The notes beneath the pieces are model-generated. The model was given only the letters and a program-made list of their open reading frames with translations, did no database searches and was not told the DNA's origin. Both the position numbers and the translations under genes were made by a program. A stretch of 6,508 nt of DNA. Source: Balneolaceae bacterium (GTDB lineage: Bacteria > Bacteroidota > Rhodothermia > Balneolales > Balneolaceae). Position 1 is the stretch's first letter; every line of letters begins with the position of its first letter. Shown piece by piece: positions 1-5,263 of this stretch. The stretch is from positions 1-6,508 of the forward strand of contig SLGA01000198.1 in NCBI GenBank assembly GCA_007123985.1, in the 5' to 3' direction.

Positions 1-360
1 AAGAGTCCGTCGGAACATTACGAAGAACTTGAAGCTCGATTTGGAAGCCCGGTATATGAGCGGCTGGATGCGCCCGCATCACCGGAAGAGAAAGAGGTGC
101 TGAAGAACTTATCACCTGAACAGGTTTCTGCAAATGAACTGGCAGGTGAACCCATTCTAAAAAAGCTGACCCGCGCACCGGGTAATGATGCCGCTATTGG
201 CGGGCTTAAAGTGGAGACGGAAAATGGCTGGTTTGCTGCACGTCCATCAGGCACGGAAGATATCTACAAAATTTACACGGAAAGCTTTAAAGGCGCCGAT
301 CACCTGAAGCAAATACAGCAGGAAGCTGTAGCTATTGTGGATGCTGTACTGGGAAAATAG
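1..360 (+). CDS. pgm: Phosphoglucomutase, alpha-D-glucose phosphate-specific (3' end only)
   Basis: This is the C-terminal 119 residues of phosphoglucomutase, which interconverts glucose 1-phosphate and glucose 6-phosphate in the cytoplasm and links glycolysis to glycogen, nucleotide-sugar and cell-wall synthesis. The reading frame is open from the first base and ends at TAG 358-360, so the start and the catalytic serine lie outside the window. The visible part begins KSPSEHYEELEARFGSPVYE and carries the phosphate-binding loop of domain 4, FAARPSGTEDIYKIY, with the RPSGTE signature at about residues 82-87. It also contains LTRAPGN and IGGLKVETENGW, which resemble the E. coli Pgm type rather than phosphomannomutase/ManB forms. 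The end looks intact. The next gene is convergent, so no downstream operon partner exists. An ATG at 97 is internal to this frame and is not a start. Confidence 0.95.
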   Translation, partial: KSPSEHYEELEARFGSPVYERLDAPASPEEKEVLKNLSPEQVSANELAGEPILKKLTRAPGNDAAIGGLKVETENGWFAARPSGTEDIYKIYTESFKGADHLKQIQQEAVAIVDAVLGK

Positions 361-382
361 TATAAGTATTTCCATTGAGATT

Positions 383-460
383 CTTTGCGCCCATAGCGGT
401 TACCCTTTCCCATAGCTGAGCCTGATTGATGAACCGCCAAGAGCGCAAAGGTTCGCAAAG
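383..460. repeat. Two-tier inverted repeat with CGCAAAG units, intergenic
   Basis: The gap between pgm and the convergent oxidoreductase gene contains nested inverted repeats. The outer arms are CTTTGCGC (383-390) and GCGCAAAG (443-450), a perfect 8-bp match. The inner arms are GCGGTT (396-401) and AACCGC (432-437), a perfect 6-bp match. A symmetrical 5-by-5 mismatch (391-395 and 438-442) separates the two tiers, and the apical loop is about 30 nt. The right half adds a second CGCAAAG unit at 454-460, ten bases after the first at 444-450. No T tract follows on either strand, so a standard intrinsic terminator is unlikely. It looks like a palindromic or dispersed intergenic repeat made of two inverted copies of one unit. 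The repeats are seen directly; the dispersed nature is inference. Confidence 0.55.
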
Positions 461-464
461 AGCT

Positions 465-1430
465 TTATTTGTAACTCTTAATCTGATCAATCACCTCCAT
501 ATTTCCAATGGAATCATCTAAAGAAATGGGAGCAGGTGTGTCATCAAATATGGACTTCGCAAAGTTATCGGCCTGGATGGTAAAATGGTTACAAGGCGGA
601 AATTCTTCGGTGAACTCCTTCTCATCTATCACACCTCGCAAAATGGTTTTTTCAGAAAAATCAGGATTGAAGGGCCAGTCGAGATCCAGCTTTCCTTTGG
701 TTCCGTAAATTTTCACATACTGATCTTTATGGCATTGTGTGGAGCAGGTGAAAACAGATGTGCCGCTGCCAAACGACAGTAAACCCGATGCAAGTCGATC
801 AATGCCAAAATCGGGATCAAATTCAGAATAACCGTATACCTGATCAGGTTCTTTGCCAAAGATGAGTCGTGCAACCGAAATGGAGTAACACCCCACATCC
901 ATCAAACCGCCGCCACCCATCTCAGCGCTGTTGCGATAGTTATCCGGATCGCTGTTGAAGTAAGAGAAGAACGAGTGGACGGCTTTGATCTCCCCTATTT
1001 TTCCGGACCGAACCAGTTCAACCACACGCTGCCACCGGGGATGGTGCCGATACATAAAGGCTTCCATCACCTTTAAATCAGGGTAATTTTTTGACACCGA
1101 GTGAAGCTTTCGTGCATCATCTGCATTCATTCCAATCGGTTTTTCGCACAATACATGTTTACCTGCCTCAAGGCATTTGATAGACCATTGTACATGCAAA
1201 TGATTGGGAAGCGGAATATAGATGGCATCAATTTCAGGATCGGCAAGCAACTCTTCATAACTCCCAAAAGCTTTTGGAATGGAGAGCTCATTCGCTACTC
1301 TTTCTGCACTCCCGATATTTCTGGATGCAATAGCTGATACTTCACAAAACTCAGATTGCTGTATTGCGGGAATGGTGTAAATCCGACCGATTTTTGCGGT
1401 ACTGAGAATTCCGAATCGAAGTTTTTTCAT
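465..1430 (-). CDS. Gfo/Idh/MocA family NAD(P)-dependent oxidoreductase
   Basis: This encodes a 321-residue cytoplasmic dehydrogenase of the glucose-fructose oxidoreductase/inositol dehydrogenase family, a usual length for it. The N-terminal Rossmann fold starts at once with FGILSTAKIGR (residues 6-16). The family's cofactor/substrate lysine lies in CEKPIG (Lys97). A MEAFMYRHHPRW segment (122-133) follows, typical of the dihydrodiol dehydrogenase/D-xylose 1-dehydrogenase-like branch. The C-terminal alpha/beta domain carries GGGGLMDVGCYSISVARLIFG (172-192), with Asp178 and Tyr182 in the usual catalytic region. There is no signal peptide. The most likely reaction is NAD(P)-linked oxidation or reduction of a sugar or polyol, but the substrate cannot be read from sequence. 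AAGGA six bases before the ATG supports the start. It is monocistronic as seen: pgm is convergent and the S10 gene divergent. Confidence 0.93.
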   Translation of the reverse strand: MKKLRFGILSTAKIGRIYTIPAIQQSEFCEVSAIASRNIGSAERVANELSIPKAFGSYEELLADPEIDAIYIPLPNHLHVQWSIKCLEAGKHVLCEKPIGMNADDARKLHSVSKNYPDLKVMEAFMYRHHPRWQRVVELVRSGKIGEIKAVHSFFSYFNSDPDNYRNSAEMGGGGLMDVGCYSISVARLIFGKEPDQVYGYSEFDPDFGIDRLASGLLSFGSGTSVFTCSTQCHKDQYVKIYGTKGKLDLDWPFNPDFSEKTILRGVIDEKEFTEEFPPCNHFTIQADNFAKSIFDDTPAPISLDDSIGNMEVIDQIKSYK

Positions 1431-1436
1431 GTGAAA

Positions 1437-1441
1437 TCCTT
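1437..1441 (-). promoter_or_regulatory. Shine-Dalgarno-like site for the oxidoreductase gene
   Basis: Read on the minus strand this is AAGGA, followed by six bases and then the ATG at 1430. It is the only clear ribosome binding site in the window; the S10, B2, SDR and DUF1080 starts have no comparable purine-rich sequence. It fixes the start of the Gfo/Idh/MocA gene. Confidence 0.5.
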
Positions 1442-1552
1442 GAAATAAAGTTGAAGAAAATTACTGCCTTGTTTTAATATCGAACTGAGTTGGCAAGATA
1501 GACAGATTTAATAGTGATTTGTTAAAATAATTGTTAGTTGATAGGAATAGCA

Positions 1553-1573
1553 GTGATCGCTTTGGAAGATCAC
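1553..1573. repeat. Short inverted repeat upstream of S10 gene
   Basis: GTGATC (1553-1558) and GATCAC (1568-1573) are perfect 6-bp arms around a 9-base spacer, ending 62 bases before the S10 ATG. It lies in the divergent intergenic region 1431-1635, in which I found no convincing promoter. It could be a regulator site or a leader hairpin, but repeats of this size also occur by chance. Confidence 0.25.
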
Positions 1574-1635
1574 CCGCCGGAACATATATTTCTTCATCTT
1601 TTTCTAAACATTGTTTTGAACCCAAAATCTGTACT

Positions 1636-3126
1636 ATGCTTCAAAAATACTTTTCTTTTGTTCTGTTGTTTTGTTCACTCTTTATTGTTGCCGATCTGTT
1701 TGCGCAGAGCCGCCAGATTGAGATTGAAAGTGAGGTAACCATCCGGGACCAGGTTACCATCAATGGCCAGCAAATATCCTATACAGCTACCGCGGGCACG
1801 CAACCTGTTTGGGGCGATGATGGCGAGCCGATCGCCTCACTATTTTATGTTTATTATAAGCGCGATGATGTGGATGATCGCTCCCGCCGCCCGATTGTTT
1901 TCTCTTTTAACGGAGGGCCGGGTTCGGCTTCTGTTTGGATGCACATCGGGTACACGGGCCCGCGATTTCTGGCAATTGATGATGAAGGCTATCCGGTTCA
2001 GCCATACGGAGTCATCGAAAACAACCACTCCATACTGGATGTAGCCGATATCGTATACATCGATCCCGTAAACACAGGCTTCTCCCGAATAGTGGATCAC
2101 GATGTGGACAGAAGCACATTTTTTGGTGTGAATGCCGATATTCGCTACCTGGCTGACTGGATCGACAACTTCGTGGGACGACACGATCTGTGGACATCAC
2201 CCAAATACCTGAAAGGTGAAAGCTATGGAACCACCAGGGTTGCCGGGCTTGCACGCCAACTTCAAAGTGCACACTGGATGTTTATAAATGGGGTGATTTT
2301 GGTATCCCCTACAGGCATGGGACTCGAACCGCCCGCAATGACGCCCAGATCTGAAATTCTCAAACTGCCCTATTATGCGGCAACGGCGTGGTACCACAAT
2401 GCGCTGGATGATGAGCTTCAAAATGCAGATCTGTATGATTTTTTGCCCGAAGTTGAGCGATTTACCATTGAAGAGTATTTGCCGGCAGTTGCCCGGGGCG
2501 GTTCACTTTCTGGAGAGCAGAGACAAGAGATTGCCGAGAAAGTATCGCACTACTCAGGTATTTCTGTGAGGGAGATTCTGAACCATAATCTCACCATCCC
2601 CACATCATTCTTCTGGAAAGATCTGCTGCGCGATGAAGGCCTCACAGTGGGCCGTCTCGATTCCCGATATCGCGGAATAGACCGGATGGTTGCCGGCAGT
2701 AGTTACGATCACGACCCGGCGCTCACTTCATGGAACCACTCCTTCACACCGGCCATCAATCACTATTTGAGGGAGCATTTGGGCTACAATACCGATCTTA
2801 AATACAACATTTTTGGCCCGGTTCGCCCCTGGGATATGAGCAACGACACCACTGCCGATGATCTGCGCCGCGCTATGGGTGAAAACCCGTTTATGCATGT
2901 GATGGTACAATCGGGCTATTACGATGGGGCCACTGATTACTTTTCAGCAAAATATGTGATGTGGAATATGGACCGGAGCGGAAAGGTTCAGGATCGCCTG
3001 CGATTTGAAGGGTACCGAAGCGGCCACATGATGTACCTCCGCCAGGAAGATTTGGTCACATCAAACGAGCATATCCGTGAATTTATTCGTGAATCGTTGA
3101 CGGATGGAGAATCAGCCAGATACTGA
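1636..3126 (+). CDS. Secreted S10 family serine carboxypeptidase-like protein
   Basis: This encodes a 496-residue alpha/beta-hydrolase peptidase of MEROPS family S10, which removes C-terminal residues from peptides. From ATG 1636 the protein begins MLQKYFSFVLLFCSLFIVA, a signal peptide probably cut after LFAQ near residue 24, so it is likely periplasmic or exported. The family block FNGGPGSAS (residues 91-99) holds the oxyanion-hole glycines. The nucleophile elbow is GESYG with Ser196. The probable catalytic Asp is Asp430 in GYYDGATDYF, and the His is His464 in GYRSGHMMY. The usual bacterial form of the Asp block is, from memory, YDLATP, so YDGATD is a variant. All three catalytic residues are present. 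The frame is open back to TTG 1531, but that start would bury the signal peptide behind 35 unrelated residues. No strong ribosome site precedes 1636. The gene ends one base from the convergent B2 stop and has its own terminator at 3190-3225. Confidence 0.93.
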   Translation: MLQKYFSFVLLFCSLFIVADLFAQSRQIEIESEVTIRDQVTINGQQISYTATAGTQPVWGDDGEPIASLFYVYYKRDDVDDRSRRPIVFSFNGGPGSASVWMHIGYTGPRFLAIDDEGYPVQPYGVIENNHSILDVADIVYIDPVNTGFSRIVDHDVDRSTFFGVNADIRYLADWIDNFVGRHDLWTSPKYLKGESYGTTRVAGLARQLQSAHWMFINGVILVSPTGMGLEPPAMTPRSEILKLPYYAATAWYHNALDDELQNADLYDFLPEVERFTIEEYLPAVARGGSLSGEQRQEIAEKVSHYSGISVREILNHNLTIPTSFFWKDLLRDEGLTVGRLDSRYRGIDRMVAGSSYDHDPALTSWNHSFTPAINHYLREHLGYNTDLKYNIFGPVRPWDMSNDTTADDLRRAMGENPFMHVMVQSGYYDGATDYFSAKYVMWNMDRSGKVQDRLRFEGYRSGHMMYLRQEDLVTSNEHIREFIRESLTDGESARY

Positions 3127-3127
3127 T

Positions 3128-3577
3128 TCAGGTAAACATAGAAATGGGTGTGTATTGATCAGCTACATCACCACCCAAAATAATCTCGGAGCCCACGCAA
3201 AGCCAGGCGTGGGCTTTTATTTTTTCAGTTTCATCTCCTTTCTTCACGCCAAAATAGACCGTTGCGGGAATGTTTTTTTTCCTCATCATGATTTTTCCTA
3301 CAGCCGCCTGGGCAAGGCATTTGGAATCCCACGGTACCAACCTGCTGCAATTGGAGATAAATCTCGCAACAAGGTGAGTGTATTGAGGATCGGGATTAGG
3401 CGAATCCCTCTGATGATCTTCAGAAGGATTGCCAAGCAATTTTGAAAAGTGTTTGAATGGTAAAATCAACAAAAGAAAACGCACACTGAAAAGAAGAAAC
3501 AGAATGCGAATTAAAAGCCACTTTTCCCGAAGTGGTTTTCTGAGAAATGAACTGAGATATAATTTTGTGTGCTTCAT
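3128..3577 (-). CDS. Lasso peptide biosynthesis B2-type protein (transglutaminase-fold cysteine peptidase)
   Basis: This encodes a 149-residue protein matching the lasso-peptide B2 family (PF13471, transglutaminase-like). In lasso pathways B2 cuts the leader from the precursor peptide together with the B1 recognition protein. The N-terminal part (residues 16-50) is the basic and hydrophobic segment typical of B2, running from PLREKWLLIR to PFKHFSKLLG. The catalytic block VPWDSKCLAQAA carries Cys87; His123 is in KAHAWLCVG and Asp137 in LGGDVADQYTP, the expected Cys-His-Asp order. Length and C-terminus look complete. ATG 3577 is the only possible ATG start, because an in-frame TGA lies at 3587-3589. 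No precursor, B1 or asparagine-synthetase-like cyclase is visible in the window, so its substrate is unknown and a lasso role is not shown. It lies 62 bases after the SDR gene on the same strand and may be cotranscribed with it. Its 3' end contains the S10 terminator. Confidence 0.85.
   Translation of the reverse strand: MKHTKLYLSSFLRKPLREKWLLIRILFLLFSVRFLLLILPFKHFSKLLGNPSEDHQRDSPNPDPQYTHLVARFISNCSRLVPWDSKCLAQAAVGKIMMRKKNIPATVYFGVKKGDETEKIKAHAWLCVGSEIILGGDVADQYTPISMFT
3190..3225 (+). terminator. Rho-independent terminator of the S10 gene, inside the convergent B2 gene
   Basis: AGCCCACGC (3190-3198) and GCGTGGGCT (3207-3215) form a perfect GC-rich 9-bp stem with an 8-base loop. The tract TTTTATTTTTT (3215-3225) follows on the plus strand only. 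It starts 64 bases after the S10 stop codon. The whole structure lies within the B2 coding sequence: the stem encodes B2 residues 122-129, including the putative catalytic His123 (codon 3209-3211), and the T tract encodes Lys119-Ile-Lys121. The minus strand has no T run after the stem, so B2 transcription should not be terminated by it. Confidence 0.8.
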
Positions 3578-3639
3578 CCAAAAATATCAGCCTGAGTTCC
3601 GGCATTTGTAGACTAAGCACAATGTAGATGAATTCTTTG

Positions 3640-4284
3640 TTACTTTTTAGTAAAAGTGCTCAAAGCCTTTTTGATATCATCCGTACCGGAGAGAAGGTCG
3701 AATTCTGTTCCGATGGTTTCGGGAGTTTCCAGCACCTCTGCCAGAATAGAAGCCACATCTTCACGCGGAATCTCACCACGATCCAGTTTTGCGGCAATCG
3801 AAACAAGCCCGGTCCCTTCATCATTGGTGAGTCTTCCTGGTTTTACGATTGTATAATCCAGCCCACTGTTTCGCAGGGCTTCATCCGCCTCTGCTTTTGC
3901 CTGCTGATAAACCCGAAATACATCATCACCACGTGGAGTCTCAAGGCCCATTGCGCTTATCATAACGTAGCGGCTGATGCCGTTAGTTTTACAGGCATCG
4001 ATCAGCTTTATGGCGCCGTCCCGATCAACCGTCCATTTTCGTTCTGCACCACTGCCCGGTCCGGCCCCGGCAGCAAAGATTACCGCGTCAACATCACCTG
4101 TGGCATCAGAAAGATCATCCAGATTCGCGATATCAGCAATGACCGGATAAACCCCCATTCTTTTTAAATCCTCAGCCTGCTCCTCTTTTCTGATAATGCC
4201 CCGCACGGTGTGGCCACGATTGATCAGTTTCGGTTGTAATAGTCTGGCGATTTGTCCCGATGCTCCTGCGATGGTGATCTTCAT
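3640..4284 (-). CDS. NAD(P)-binding SDR, atypical (YhfK/NmrA-like)
   Basis: This encodes a 214-residue single-domain Rossmann protein of the atypical short-chain dehydrogenase type (NAD(P)H-binding, PF13460-like), similar in layout to Bacillus YhfK. The dinucleotide loop is IAGASGQIA (residues 5-13). VRGIIRKEEQ (27-36) has the basic residues that often favour NADP. DAVIFAAGAGPGSG (66-79) is the second cofactor strand. Ser110 in MISAMG and YQQAK (Tyr126, Lys130) stand where the SDR catalytic residues fall. TIVKPGRLTNDEGTG (145-159) and REDVASILAEVLE (174-186) are typical of the family. It is cytoplasmic, with no signal sequence. Members may be reductases, epimerases or redox-sensing regulators, so the substrate is not predictable. 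It starts 49 bases after the DUF1080 stop, in an AT-rich gap without a clear ribosome site or terminator, so cotranscription is possible. Confidence 0.9.
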   Translation of the reverse strand: MKITIAGASGQIARLLQPKLINRGHTVRGIIRKEEQAEDLKRMGVYPVIADIANLDDLSDATGDVDAVIFAAGAGPGSGAERKWTVDRDGAIKLIDACKTNGISRYVMISAMGLETPRGDDVFRVYQQAKAEADEALRNSGLDYTIVKPGRLTNDEGTGLVSIAAKLDRGEIPREDVASILAEVLETPETIGTEFDLLSGTDDIKKALSTFTKK

Positions 4285-4333
4285 AGAATGATTGATTTAT
4301 TTACTATTTACCAATAAAAAAGAGATCGGAATA

Positions 4334-5068
4334 CTATAGTTCCCTGATACGAATATTTCGAAATCGCACTTCATCTCCGTGATCCTGTAACCCTATGTGG
4401 CCTTTTGGTGCATTGCCAAAGGATGGATGGCACTCAAATTTAGTGGCCCTCACCATGGTGTACCATTCAGCGCTCCAGCGGGTAAACTCAACCACTTTTT
4501 CCCCATTTTGCCAATACTCCATGTTGGGGCCTTCAGATACAATCCGAACGTGATTCCACTCTCCCTGTGGGCGGGTATTTTGTGGTACGGCTGGTTTCAT
4601 ATCATACAAAGCACCGGATAGCTGTTTTGCTGATGCACCCTGAACCGCATCGTTATCAATAATCTGCATTTCAATACCCGACCAGTAGATTTCCATTTCG
4701 GGCTGCTCAACCACATGGTGAAAAATGCCACTGTTACCTCCTTCCGATATCCACCATTCCAGTTCAAGCTCAAAATCATCGTATTGTCTTATGGTAATCA
4801 GATCATGACCACTCATGGGCCGGTCGCCGGGTCGAAAAATCAGCATTCCATCTTCAATAAACCATGTTTCATCGGGGAATGAATCCATATTGTAACCGCG
4901 CCAGTATTCGGCGGAAATACCATCAAAAAGAAGCTCCCAGCCGGCTTCTGCTTCTTCCTGGGTTAGTATGTTGAGAGTAGATTCATTATCTGAGGGTTTC
5001 TCTCCATTTGATGTGAACAATAAAAGTGTAAAGAGCAGAACAGATGTGGTGATGCTAAAAAAATTCAT
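4334..5068 (-). CDS. Exported DUF1080 / 3-keto-disaccharide hydrolase family protein
   Basis: This encodes a 244-residue protein with a single DUF1080 domain (PF06439), a concanavalin-like beta-sandwich named for 3-keto-disaccharide hydrolases. It has a hydrophobic signal sequence at residues 1-21 without a lipobox cysteine, so it is probably periplasmic or secreted. The domain runs from WELLFDG (44-50) through FELELEWWISEGGNSGIFHH (99-118), YWSGIEMQIIDND (128-140), GEWNHVRI (169-176) and YWQNGEKVVEF (185-195) to HIGLQDHGDEVRFRNI (224-239). These are the standard blocks of the family in order, and the end is complete. The frame is open to an ATG at 5197, but 5068 is preferred: it places the signal peptide at the N-terminus, and the likely promoter at 5199-5206 would start transcription inside the longer version. 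A perfect palindrome ends 18 bases before this start. Enzyme specificity cannot be read from sequence. Confidence 0.9.
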   Translation of the reverse strand: MNFFSITTSVLLFTLLLFTSNGEKPSDNESTLNILTQEEAEAGWELLFDGISAEYWRGYNMDSFPDETWFIEDGMLIFRPGDRPMSGHDLITIRQYDDFELELEWWISEGGNSGIFHHVVEQPEMEIYWSGIEMQIIDNDAVQGASAKQLSGALYDMKPAVPQNTRPQGEWNHVRIVSEGPNMEYWQNGEKVVEFTRWSAEWYTMVRATKFECHPSFGNAPKGHIGLQDHGDEVRFRNIRIREL

Positions 5069-5086
5069 ATGAAAATAGTTGGTTAT

Positions 5087-5106
5087 AGTTGAACACCTGT
5101 TCAACT
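5087..5106. promoter_or_regulatory. Perfect 20-bp palindrome, candidate operator for the DUF1080 gene
   Basis: The arms AGTTGAACA (5087-5095) and TGTTCAACT (5098-5106) are perfect 9-bp inverted repeats around CC. It lies 18 bases upstream of the preferred DUF1080 ATG and downstream of the candidate promoter, where a bound repressor would block transcription. The core fits dimeric helix-turn-helix repressors such as the TetR family. It also fits GAAC-N4-GTTC, the core of Gram-positive LexA/DinR boxes. No regulator gene is in the window. Seen in sequence; the operator role is inferred. Confidence 0.5.
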
Positions 5107-5198
5107 TATTGAAAGGCTTTGAAATAGAAAAATTGAACTTTAAAGAACACTGAATAAACAGCATGAAAAAGAGATAAATCCCTAAAACAGATATCATG

Positions 5199-5206
5199 CA
5201 AATATA
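5199..5206 (-). promoter_or_regulatory. Candidate Bacteroidota-type -7 promoter element for the DUF1080 gene
   Basis: On the minus strand this reads TATATTTG, an exact match to the TAnnTTTG -7 consensus of Bacteroidota. No clear TTG was found at the -33 position, which weakens the call. Transcription would start near 5192, giving a leader of about 125 bases with the palindrome near its end. Confidence 0.35.
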
Positions 5207-5263
5207 ATTGGATAGTCATACTGTTGCGACAGACCGTCTTTCTTTAAAGTGCGCGTTATCATT

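Noticed and set aside
1531..1635. TTG start at 1531 extending the S10 protein by 35 residues
   Set aside because: It would put unrelated sequence before a clear signal peptide that begins at ATG 1636, and the extension shows no family similarity.
3104..3445. Plus-strand open frame of 113 codons overlapping the S10 end and the B2 gene
   Set aside because: It is a shadow of the B2 coding sequence, and the intrinsic terminator at 3190-3225 interrupts it.
3579..3586. TATTTTTG on the minus strand, matching TAnnTTTG, just before the B2 ATG
   Set aside because: Transcription would begin inside the coding sequence after the only possible ATG, and no later in-frame start would keep the N-terminal B2 region.
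3578..3639. Search for a lasso precursor peptide between the SDR and B2 genes
   Set aside because: The 62-base gap is too short and has no frame with a leader plus a core with a ring-forming acidic residue.
3642..3657. ACTTTT/AAAAGT inverted repeat at the end of the SDR gene
   Set aside because: It is an AT-rich 6-bp stem formed by the Thr-Lys codons of the SDR C-terminus, with no adjacent T tract on the minus strand; too weak for a terminator.
3628..4167. Plus-strand open frame of 179 codons opposite the SDR gene
   Set aside because: It is antisense to a well-supported SDR gene, is rich in Cys, Ser and Phe without any domain pattern, and has no start signal.
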